Below, one piece after another: positions 24,931 to 32,823 of a stretch of DNA of 64,000 bases. Below the pieces are notes generated by a model. It searched no databases, was not told the DNA's origin, and saw only the letters and a list, made by a program, of their open reading frames with translations. Origin of the DNA: an uncultured Caulobacterales bacterium (GTDB lineage: Bacteria > Pseudomonadota > Alphaproteobacteria > Caulobacterales > Caulobacteraceae); assembly GCA_903862425.1 (NCBI GenBank), contig CAIOYC010000037.1, positions 174,044 to 238,043 on the forward strand. The letters run 5' to 3'. A program made the translations under genes and the position numbers. Each line of letters begins with the position of its first letter. The first letter of the stretch is position 1.

Positions 24931-27159
24931 ATGGATGTGCGTTTGCCGGACCAGGCGAATTCGTCGGCGGCGACCGCCGTCCCTGAAAAGGGACTGATAG
25001 ACCTCCATCGCTACATCGCGGCCTTCCGTCGCCGGCAACGTCTCTTCCTGGGCATTGTCGCAGCGGTCTTCGCGCTCACTATGGTGGTCACGTTCCAGAT
25101 CAAGCCGCGCTACACGGCCACGGCCACGGTCATGCTGGATACCCGGCAGGAGAAGGTGGTCGATATGCAGCAGGTGCTGTCCGGTATACCGGTCGACAGC
25201 GCCGCCGTGGATACCCAGGTTGAGGTGCTGAAGTCCCGCACCCTGGCCCAGAAGGTTGTCGACGTCCTGCATCTGGACCAGGACGAGGAATTCAACAAAC
25301 AGGCGTTCGACTGGACCTTTGGTTTCGCCAAGAATAAGGGCGCGTCGTCCCCGGAACTTCAGAAGTCGAAGGTCGTCGAGCGGGTCCTCAAGGGCCTGAA
25401 GGTCAGCCGTCAGGGCCTAAGCTACGTAATCGCCGTAAACTTCGAATCGACTTCTCCCGAAAAGGCGGCCCAAGTCGCCGACGCGTTCGCCGACCACTAT
25501 TTGCTGGAACAACTCGACGCCAAATTCGACGCAACGCGTCGGGCGTCCGACTGGCTGAACAGCCGTTTGGCTGGCCTTCGCGGACAGGTCGAACAGGCCG
25601 AGGCTGAGGTTCAGGCTTATAAATCGTCGCATGGCCTGATGACGACCGGCGAGGCGGGCGCGACCATTACGCAGCAGGAAATATCCAACCTCAACACTCA
25701 GTTCGCCACGGCCAAGGCCGAACAGGCTGAGGCCGAGGCCAAGCTCAACACCGCCAAGCAGCAGATCGCTCGCGGATCAAACGGCGACGATCTGGGCGAG
25801 GCGCTGTCCTCCACAGTGATCAGTCAGTTGCGGCAGCAACGTGCACAGATTTCTGGCCAAGTGGCCGATCTTGCCGGGCGGTATGGCCCGCGTCACCCCG
25901 AAATGCTGAAGGCGCAGCGCCAGCTCGCCGACATCGACGCACAGATCCAGTCGGAAATCCACCGCGTCACTTCAAACCTTGAGGCTCAGGCGCAAGTAGC
26001 GCGCCAGCGGACCGCTTCCATCGGCGGTAGCCTGGCCGGCTCAAAGGGGTCGCTGGCAACCTCCAATGCGGCGTCGGTGAAGCTGAACGAATTGCAGCGC
26101 AACGCCGACTCGGTGCGCGCTCTCTACCAATCCTTCCTGGATCGCTTCAAGCAAACCACGGCCCAGGAGGGGATTGAACAATCGGATAGCCGCGTCGTCT
26201 CCCGCGCCAAGATTCCGAGCCAGGCGAGCTTCCCGAATATCCCGCTGAACGCTTTGCTTGGCGTGCTGCTCGGCATTGCCGCCGCTGTCGCCGCCATGGT
26301 TGTGGTCGAGGCGCTAGAGAACGGTCTGTTCACCTCAGAGGACGTGGAGAAGTTGCTCGGCGTGCCGCACCTGGGCTCAATCCCGACCGTGGCCTCGACA
26401 ATGGACGCGGGCAAGGGCGACAAGGCCAAGATGTCGCCGACGCGCTACGTGGTGGAAAAGCCGCTGTCCAGCTTCGCGGAATCGTTCCGTAATCTGCGCA
26501 CATCGATCCTGTTCGCTCGCATAGGCGAACCGGTGCGGACCGTCGCCATCACCTCCGCCCTGCCCGGTGAAGGCAAGACGACCACCTGCATCTGTCTCGG
26601 ACGCGTCATGGCCATGGGCGGAACAAGCACGGTCGTAGTCGACTGCGACCTGCGTCGCCGTACAGTCAACCGCCTGTTCAGCGAAGAACCCACGGTCGGC
26701 CTGTTGGAGGTACTCGCCGGCACGGCGACTTTGGACGAGGCCCTGATCAAGGATGAAGCGTCTGGAGCTTACTTCCTGCCGCTATCCAAGTCGTCTTATA
26801 CGCCCAAGGATGTCTTCGCCTCGGCGGCCATGGACCGATTGCTGGAAGAACTTCGCCGTCGGTTCGAGGTGACCCTTCTGGATACGGCGCCCATCCTGCC
26901 CGTGGCGGATACGCGCGTGCTTGCTCCTAAGGCCGACGTAACCGTGTTCCTCGCCCGCTGGCGCGCCACGCCCCGCAAGGCGACCGAGAACGCACTGCGT
27001 CAGCTTGAAGGCGTTGGTGCCTACATTGCCGGCGTGAGCTTGACCCAGATGGATATGAAGGAGCAGGCGCGTTCAGGTTATGGTGACGCGGGTTACTATT
27101 ACCGGTCGTATCACCAGTATTATTCGGGAGCCTACGGCGACCAGTCCGCCAAGGCTTGA
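24931..27159 (+). CDS. Polysaccharide co-polymerase / BY-type tyrosine autokinase (Wzc/GumC-like)
   Basis: A 742-aa inner-membrane protein controlling chain length and export. Wzz domain with TM1 (LFLGIVAAVFALTMVVTF, about residues 36-53), a large periplasmic coiled-coil region (about 195-400, Gln/Ala/Glu-rich), a GNVR-type segment and TM2 (ALLGVLLGIAAAVAAMVV, near 445). The cytosolic BY-kinase has Walker A SALPGEGKTTTC (near 543), Walker A' VVDCDLRRR (near 568) and Walker B VTLLDTAPI (near 647). The last 25 residues hold eight Tyr (GYYYRSYHQYY), the autophosphorylation cluster. Full-length fusion, unlike split HfsA/HfsB-type systems. About 30 bp separate it from each neighbour. Confidence 0.93.
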   Translation: MDVRLPDQANSSAATAVPEKGLIDLHRYIAAFRRRQRLFLGIVAAVFALTMVVTFQIKPRYTATATVMLDTRQEKVVDMQQVLSGIPVDSAAVDTQVEVLKSRTLAQKVVDVLHLDQDEEFNKQAFDWTFGFAKNKGASSPELQKSKVVERVLKGLKVSRQGLSYVIAVNFESTSPEKAAQVADAFADHYLLEQLDAKFDATRRASDWLNSRLAGLRGQVEQAEAEVQAYKSSHGLMTTGEAGATITQQEISNLNTQFATAKAEQAEAEAKLNTAKQQIARGSNGDDLGEALSSTVISQLRQQRAQISGQVADLAGRYGPRHPEMLKAQRQLADIDAQIQSEIHRVTSNLEAQAQVARQRTASIGGSLAGSKGSLATSNAASVKLNELQRNADSVRALYQSFLDRFKQTTAQEGIEQSDSRVVSRAKIPSQASFPNIPLNALLGVLLGIAAAVAAMVVVEALENGLFTSEDVEKLLGVPHLGSIPTVASTMDAGKGDKAKMSPTRYVVEKPLSSFAESFRNLRTSILFARIGEPVRTVAITSALPGEGKTTTCICLGRVMAMGGTSTVVVDCDLRRRTVNRLFSEEPTVGLLEVLAGTATLDEALIKDEASGAYFLPLSKSSYTPKDVFASAAMDRLLEELRRRFEVTLLDTAPILPVADTRVLAPKADVTVFLARWRATPRKATENALRQLEGVGAYIAGVSLTQMDMKEQARSGYGDAGYYYRSYHQYYSGAYGDQSAKA

Positions 27160-27188
27160 TTGGAACGCGCTAGGGCGGGGGCCGGCGC

Positions 27189-28481
27189 ATGCACATCGTT
27201 GTTCATCAACAGAATAGAGCGGGCAGGAGCGCGCTTCGCCAGGATACGCTGTTGCCCTGGATCGGGGCCGTCCTGGCTCTGGCGCCGGGCGGGACTATGG
27301 GCGTGGCGGGCTCGTCTGTAGACTTGGCCTTCGCCGTCGTCGCCTCACTGGCTCTGGTCGCCGCGCTGTGTCTCACAGGTGGCAGGGCTTCTTTTACCGG
27401 TCTGTCCGGCTGGATCGTGATCGCAGTCGCATTCGGCCTGGGTTATCTCGCCCTCGCTTCCGCCATGACCCCGTTTCCGCCGGGGGGCGTACATCCCCTA
27501 TGGGCGCCCACCGGGACGGGCGCAGCCGTTCTCGACTTGGAAGCCGCGCTCTCCGGCCTTCTGGCCCTTGGCGGGCTGGCGGCGTCCTTTTGTCTTTTCG
27601 CCATCCTCGGCGCGCGTACGGAGCGCACCCGTCAGGCGGCGGTATCGCTCCAGTGGCTGTTGCTTGGCCTGGACCTGAGCCTGTTCTTCGCCGCCTTCGC
27701 CGGGATCAAGCCGATCCCCGGTCTGCCTTCGATCCTGGCCGGACTCGGCCTTCTACTCGCCGCGGGAGCGTCGGCCCAAACCTGGAAGGCCGAGAGGCCA
27801 CGCGGATGGTTGGGACGCCTTCGCGCCTCGCCAGGCTCCAGCGCCGCCGCCACGATCTTCGCCCTCATACTCGCCCTCGACGGCGGGGTAGGCGCGCTGG
27901 CGGCGGCCGGCTTCAGCCTGGCCGCTTTCACCGTCTGGGAAATCCTCGCCAAGGGCGGTGAAGGCAAGTTGCGGCGCGGCCCCCTCCTGCTGGTCCTCGG
28001 CCTCATCGGCCTCGCCATGGCCGCGATAGCGCTGTCCATCCTGGCGATGGCAAGCGCCCCCGCGGGATCGGCGCAGGCCATTTCCAACACGGTGCATTGG
28101 AAGGCCGTACTGGCGTCCCCCTGGCTGGGCTATGGCCCCTATTCGAGCGAGCTCGTCGCCCGCCTATCGATGGATCGGCTGACATTTCACGCGCTTCAGG
28201 CTGTGCCCCTGCCATCCTCAGCCTATCTCGCCGCCCTTGAGCAGGGCGGTGTGCTCGTCACAGCGCCTATGGCGGTTGCGCTGGGCGCCGTCGTTTGGTC
28301 CATCATCGACGCCTCGGTTCGCCGCCGCCGCCTGACCACGTTCTACCGGGTCGCCGTGGCGGCCACCGGCTTCTATCTTCTTTATGGAGTGGTCAGCTCC
28401 GCGCCCCTCACCCTGGCCGCCGTCGCGCCGCTGCTGTTCCTGCTGGGCTGCGGCTTCGGCGCGGCGAGATCGTCGCGATGA
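27189..28481 (+). CDS. Polytopic membrane protein, O-antigen ligase/polymerase-like
   Basis: A 430-aa protein with about 11-12 hydrophobic segments. A loop near residue 305-325 reads HWKAVLASPWLGYGPYSSELV, which resembles the 'P-hydrophobic-GxGxGSF' loop of Wzy/WaaL/O-antigen ligase proteins. The preceding WEILAKGGEGKLRRGP cytosolic loop and the topology fit too. Sequence conservation in this family is low, so this rests on topology, one motif and position between the Wzc-type kinase and the initiating transferase. It probably polymerises or ligates repeat units in the periplasm. The ATG at 27189 has a GC-rich purine stretch upstream. Confidence 0.65.
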   Translation: MHIVVHQQNRAGRSALRQDTLLPWIGAVLALAPGGTMGVAGSSVDLAFAVVASLALVAALCLTGGRASFTGLSGWIVIAVAFGLGYLALASAMTPFPPGGVHPLWAPTGTGAAVLDLEAALSGLLALGGLAASFCLFAILGARTERTRQAAVSLQWLLLGLDLSLFFAAFAGIKPIPGLPSILAGLGLLLAAGASAQTWKAERPRGWLGRLRASPGSSAAATIFALILALDGGVGALAAAGFSLAAFTVWEILAKGGEGKLRRGPLLLVLGLIGLAMAAIALSILAMASAPAGSAQAISNTVHWKAVLASPWLGYGPYSSELVARLSMDRLTFHALQAVPLPSSAYLAALEQGGVLVTAPMAVALGAVVWSIIDASVRRRRLTTFYRVAVAATGFYLLYGVVSSAPLTLAAVAPLLFLLGCGFGAARSSR

Positions 28482-28548
28482 GGATTGATCGCCCTCATCT
28501 CGGCGCCCCGCTTGCAGCGGGGTCGGGCCGTCCCAGGGTGGGTCGGTC

Positions 28549-29277
28549 ATGAGCGCCGACGGCAATGGCGCGCCTCCGACGGAGGTGCTCGCGCCGTCCG
28601 ACGCCTCGGTCGGAGTCGAGTGCATGGCCGATGTCAGCCGCGATCAGGTCGCCCCCGTTTTCGTCGCGCCGGAGACCAGCGGTCCGGCGGCGAACCTGCT
28701 CAAACGGGCCTTCGATATAACCGTCGCCGCCCTCCTGCTCCTGTTCATCCTGCCCCTGTTGCTGGCGGTTGCGGCGGCTATCGTGGCTGACAGTCGCGGG
28801 CCGATCTTCTTCATCCAGCGGCGCACCGGGCTGAACGGCCTGCCGATCCGGGTCTACAAGTTCCGATCCATGACGGTGACCGAGGACGGCGCCGCCATTC
28901 GCCACGCCAGCAAGGGCGATGCGCGCATCACCAAGGTCGGGGCCTTCCTGCGCCGCTCCTCCATCGACGAGCTGCCGCAGCTGATCAACGTGCTTAAGGG
29001 CGAGATGTCCCTGGTCGGGCCGCGTCCGCACGCCTTGGCGCACGACCAATATTACGGCGCGCTGGTGCCAGCCTATATCCATCGCTTCCGCGCCCGCCCC
29101 GGCATTACAGGCCTTGCGCAGGTATCGGGATTCCGCGGCGAAATTCACTCTCTCGACGGCATGGTCGGGCGGGTCGATGCCGACAACCGCTATATCGACG
29201 GCTGGTCCGTGTGGCTTGACATCCAGATCCTACTTAAGACCGTCGTCGTCGCTCCCTTCCAGGACAGCGCCTACTGA
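28549..29277 (+). CDS. Undecaprenyl-phosphate sugar-1-phosphate transferase (initiating enzyme)
   Basis: Starts polysaccharide repeat-unit assembly by moving a sugar 1-phosphate to undecaprenyl phosphate at the inner membrane. The 242-aa protein has a disordered N-terminus (about 45 residues), one re-entrant/TM helix (ITVAALLLLFILPLLLAVAAA) and the catalytic domain with PIFFIQRRTGLNG, VYKFRSMTV, FLRRSSIDELPQLINVLKGE, SLVGPRPHA and RPGITGLAQV. This is the minimal PF02397-type enzyme, without the extra PglD/CoA-like or four-TM domain of WbaP. It may be functionally like Caulobacter HfsE/PssY, but orthology is not shown. Last gene of the cluster. Confidence 0.93.
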   Translation: MSADGNGAPPTEVLAPSDASVGVECMADVSRDQVAPVFVAPETSGPAANLLKRAFDITVAALLLLFILPLLLAVAAAIVADSRGPIFFIQRRTGLNGLPIRVYKFRSMTVTEDGAAIRHASKGDARITKVGAFLRRSSIDELPQLINVLKGEMSLVGPRPHALAHDQYYGALVPAYIHRFRARPGITGLAQVSGFRGEIHSLDGMVGRVDADNRYIDGWSVWLDIQILLKTVVVAPFQDSAY

Positions 29278-29353
29278 GCCTGCCCTAATGGCCTGGCGGT
29301 CATCCTGACGTCCATCAAAGCGTCACGGTCCGGGCGATCCATTTCAAGCCGCT

Positions 29354-32023
29354 TCAGGCTGCGGCGCTGGTGCGTTCGGTGACGCGAGCGATCTCGGCGA
29401 TGAGGGCGCCGGCGGAGACCGGCTTGGCGACGACGCCGTTCATGCCCGCATCTGCGTAGCTCGTGCGCTGATCGGCCATGACATTGGCGGTGACGGCGAC
29501 GATGGGGGTGGACCCCTTGGCGCCGTCCATAGCGCGGATGCGCCGGGTGGCTTCGATTCCGTCCATGCCGGGCATCTGGATGTCCATCAGAACGAGGTCG
29601 TAGCCGCCTCTGGCCGCCAGTTCCACGCCCTGGGCGCCGTCCTCCGCTGTATCGACCTGCACGCCGAGCGCCTCGAGAATCTTGGAGATGACCAGCCGGT
29701 TGGTGGGATTGTCCTCCACCAGCAGCACCCTGAACTCACCGATGTCCGGCTCGTCTATCTGTGTGACCTCGGTCGGCTCCACGGTCTCGCCGTCGATCTC
29801 GATCCAGAAGGTCGAGCCCTGCCCGGGCGTGGAGGAGAAGCCCACGGCGCCGCCCATCATCTCCGCCAGCCGCTTAGTTATCGCGAGGCCAAGGCCCGAA
29901 CCACCGTGCTTGCGCGTGGAGGAGCTGTCGGCCTGCTCGAAGCGCTCGAACAGGGTCGCCTGGAAATCTTCAGCGACGCCGATGCCGGTATCCTGCACCT
30001 CGAAGCGCAGCCGCTGCGCGCCCTTTTCGTCCACATGGCGGGTGAGGCGCGCCTCGATGGAGCCCTGCGGCGTGAACTTCACCGCATTACCCATGATGTT
30101 GTAGAGCGCCTGGCGCAGGCGCAAAGGATCCGCCTTGACTAGGCCCACATCGGGCGCGGCCACGGCGGTCATCTTCAGGTCCTTGGCCGAGGCGGCGGGC
30201 TCCAGCAGGCTGGCCACGCCCACCAGCACGGCGGTAGGGTCGAGGGCCTCCGGGTGAAGTTCGAACTGGCCGGTCTCGATCTTGGAGAAGTCGAGCAGGT
30301 CGTCCAGCATCTCGGTGAGCATCCGGCCGGAGGCCAGCGCCTCGTCCAGCAGACGTTGCTCTTCCGCGTCGAGGTGATCGCGCTTGATCAATTGCATGAC
30401 GCCCAGCACCCCGTTCATCGGCGTGCGGATTTCGTGGCTGACATTGGCCAGGAAGTTGGACTTGGCCTCGGCGGCGACCTGAGCCTGACGCTCGGCGACC
30501 TCCAGCGCGAGGGCTTGGCGCTTCTGGGCGTCGATATCCTGGATCAGGCCGATCGCCCGCCGAGGACGTCCTTGGGCGTCGTGCTGAATGCGCATGTGGG
30601 CGCGAGCCCAGCGGGTCCCGTCCGCGCCGACCATGCGCGCATCGACCGGACTGGGGTTGTGGGTATCGAAGGCGTCGATTTCGGCGCGCACCCGCGCCCG
30701 GTCATCGTCATGAACGGTAGGCCACAGATGCACCGCCTCGTCGAAGTTCAACGCCCGCCCGGCAAGCTTGCTGAAACCCTGGCCCGCCCAGAAGGTCTTG
30801 TTGGCGTAGTCGATCTCGAACACGCTGGCGTCGGCGGCGTCGAGTGCCAGTCTGAGACGTTTGGCGTTGGCGCGGGCCGTTCGGCCCGCAAGCACCATGT
30901 CGGTGATGTCGGATGCATAGATGATAGCGCCGCGGATTTCGCCGCAGGGTGCGCGCCAGGGGCGGGCCTGCCAGCGCAAAATGACCGCGCCGTCGCGGCG
31001 TTCGACCACCTCTTCGGAGCGCGTGTAGACCTCGCCCGCAAGCGCGCGCTTCACCGCGGTTTGGATGCGGCGCTTCATGGAGCGGGGAAGCAGAGCGCCG
31101 AATTCTGTGCCTGGGTAGGGCTCGGTTCGACCGGCGAACAGCACGCGCCAGGCGCTCGAGGTGGAGATGTAATTCAGGTCCGGCCCCACGATGCAGGATG
31201 CGAAGGGCGCGGTCTCCAGCACTGCGCGGGCCTCGGCCTCCGCCGCCTGGGCGGTGTCACGGGCGACGACGAGCCCGGTCACGTCCTGCGACAGGCCGTG
31301 GACAATCCACCGCCCGTCGCGCTGCTCGCAACGGAAACTGACCTTGAAATGCAGCCAACCGCCGTCCGCCGACCGAATGCGGGCGTCATAACCGCCATCC
31401 ACGCCGTCAGACATGGCGTGCTCGATCGTCTTAAGGGCCAAGGCGTGATCATCGGGGTGAAACTGCTCGGCGAAAGTGTCGATGCCGAAGGTCAGGCGGC
31501 CCGCATGTCCAAGGTGCGTCGGCGCCGGATGGCTACGGGTAAAGGTACGCGTGGCGCTGTCCAAGGTCCAACGCACCACACCGACCGCCTGAGCCAGCAT
31601 GTCGCTTTGCGCCGTCATCCGCGCGCGTTCCGTGGCCAAGGCCCGCTCCTCGGTGACGTCGCGCAGGATGGCCATAAGCCGGGTAGGCGACACGACCTGG
31701 GAGATGCCCTCGACCCAGCGCCACTCGCCGGTTGTCGTCTTCACCCGAAACCTATGTCGGGCGCTTCCCTGTGCGCGTAGCGTCTCGCCCGTTTCTATCA
31801 AGGCGGCCAGATCGTCGGCATGGGTCAAGTGACATGTCGTCGTGCCTATCAGCGCCTCGCGCGGCCAGCCCATAAGGCGGGTCCAAGCGGGGTTGACCTC
31901 TACAATCACCGAATTCCAATCGGTGACGAGGACAAGGTCCTGGCTCTGCTCGAAGACGAGCGATGCGATCGCGCCGTCATACTCACGTGCGGCCCCGGTT
32001 TCCCGGTTCGGCTTCATCGACAT
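29354..32023 (-). CDS. Multi-PAS hybrid histidine kinase
   Basis: An 889-aa soluble hybrid kinase. Four PAS-like domains span about residues 15-500 (first: LVFEQSQDLVLVTDWNSVIV; further copies near 145, 270 and 390). The DHp has the phospho-His in NVSHEIRTPMNGV (near 530), the ATPase has the N box GNAVKFTPQ and G boxes DTGIGV and GGSGLGL, and a C-terminal receiver has Asp in DLVLMDIQMPGMDG. No membrane segment or signal peptide is present, so it senses a cytosolic cue such as a small ligand or redox state. It lies 90 bp downstream of the PKHD gene on the same strand and may belong to the same transcript. Its output partner is unknown. Confidence 0.92.
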   Translation of the reverse strand: MSMKPNRETGAAREYDGAIASLVFEQSQDLVLVTDWNSVIVEVNPAWTRLMGWPREALIGTTTCHLTHADDLAALIETGETLRAQGSARHRFRVKTTTGEWRWVEGISQVVSPTRLMAILRDVTEERALATERARMTAQSDMLAQAVGVVRWTLDSATRTFTRSHPAPTHLGHAGRLTFGIDTFAEQFHPDDHALALKTIEHAMSDGVDGGYDARIRSADGGWLHFKVSFRCEQRDGRWIVHGLSQDVTGLVVARDTAQAAEAEARAVLETAPFASCIVGPDLNYISTSSAWRVLFAGRTEPYPGTEFGALLPRSMKRRIQTAVKRALAGEVYTRSEEVVERRDGAVILRWQARPWRAPCGEIRGAIIYASDITDMVLAGRTARANAKRLRLALDAADASVFEIDYANKTFWAGQGFSKLAGRALNFDEAVHLWPTVHDDDRARVRAEIDAFDTHNPSPVDARMVGADGTRWARAHMRIQHDAQGRPRRAIGLIQDIDAQKRQALALEVAERQAQVAAEAKSNFLANVSHEIRTPMNGVLGVMQLIKRDHLDAEEQRLLDEALASGRMLTEMLDDLLDFSKIETGQFELHPEALDPTAVLVGVASLLEPAASAKDLKMTAVAAPDVGLVKADPLRLRQALYNIMGNAVKFTPQGSIEARLTRHVDEKGAQRLRFEVQDTGIGVAEDFQATLFERFEQADSSSTRKHGGSGLGLAITKRLAEMMGGAVGFSSTPGQGSTFWIEIDGETVEPTEVTQIDEPDIGEFRVLLVEDNPTNRLVISKILEALGVQVDTAEDGAQGVELAARGGYDLVLMDIQMPGMDGIEATRRIRAMDGAKGSTPIVAVTANVMADQRTSYADAGMNGVVAKPVSAGALIAEIARVTERTSAAA

Positions 32024-32113
32024 TCTTCGACCCCAGCTTAGGGTCGCAAGCTCGCACGAAGTGGTAAACGCTGCGTTTGCTGTGGATATTTACTCTGACC
32101 CAGAATGGGTTTT

Positions 32114-32791
32114 TCAGGTCTGGCCCCACATCCGCAACAAGTTGTGGTAGGCGCCGGTCAGAGACACCACAGATGGATCTCCGAGGCCGACCTGTCGGCC
32201 CAGGTCCTGGATGGCGCGGTCCATCTGATAGAGCAGGGCGCGTCGCCCGTCGTCCGCCACCATGGACTGGGCCCAGAAAAACGAGGCCCACCGCGATCCG
32301 CGCGTGACGGGCTGAACCTTATGCACGCTGGAGGCCGGATAAAGCACCATGTCGCCCGCCGGGAGCTTCACCGCCTGCTCCCCATAGGTGTCCATGATCA
32401 CCAGCTCGCCCCCGTCGTATTCGCCCGGATCGGACAGAAACAGGGTGGCGGACAGGTCGGTGCGGAAGCGGACCGGACCTGAGAAGCGGATGGTGTTATC
32501 TACGTGGGCGCCGAAACTCATCCCCTCGTCATAACGATTGAACAGGGGCGGAAAGACGCGCAGCGGAAGGCCGGCGGACACGAAGGTCTCGTTGCGGCCC
32601 AATCGGCCCAGGATCAGCTCGCCGAGCTCGCGGGCCGGGGCTGAGTCCTCCGGCGCCTGCAGATTGTTCTTGGTCAGGGCGGACTGGGCGCCTGCAGTGA
32701 CGCGCCCATCGGTCCAGGCGGCCGCGTCCAGGACGGCGCGGCAGTGGGCGACCTCTTCAGGAGTCAGGACTGCGGGGATGCGGATCAGCAT
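32114..32791 (-). CDS. Fe(II)/2-oxoglutarate dioxygenase, PKHD-type hydroxylase (PiuC/YbiX family)
   Basis: A 225-aa protein. The facial triad and 2-oxoglutarate residue are visible: His and Asp in [10 protein letters not shown], distal His in SSVHKVQPV, Arg in [11 protein letters not shown]. The N-terminus [21 protein letters not shown] pattern (here [16 protein letters not shown]) fits the family. PiuC/YbiX genes usually lie beside catecholate-type TonB receptors (PiuA/Fiu) and are iron-repressed. The same arrangement is seen here: the receptor gene ends 32 bp upstream. The substrate is not established for the family. Confidence 0.92.
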   Translation of the reverse strand: MLIRIPAVLTPEEVAHCRAVLDAAAWTDGRVTAGAQSALTKNNLQAPEDSAPARELGELILGRLGRNETFVSAGLPLRVFPPLFNRYDEGMSFGAHVDNTIRFSGPVRFRTDLSATLFLSDPGEYDGGELVIMDTYGEQAVKLPAGDMVLYPASSVHKVQPVTRGSRWASFFWAQSMVADDGRRALLYQMDRAIQDLGRQVGLGDPSVVSLTGAYHNLLRMWGQT

Positions 32792-32823
32792 GGCTCGCTA
32801 ACCCTAGCCCGGACGACGCGGAA

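Noticed and set aside
30254..31780. A 508-codon open frame on the plus strand
   Set aside because: It is wholly antisense to the multi-PAS hybrid kinase, whose domains and motifs are intact.
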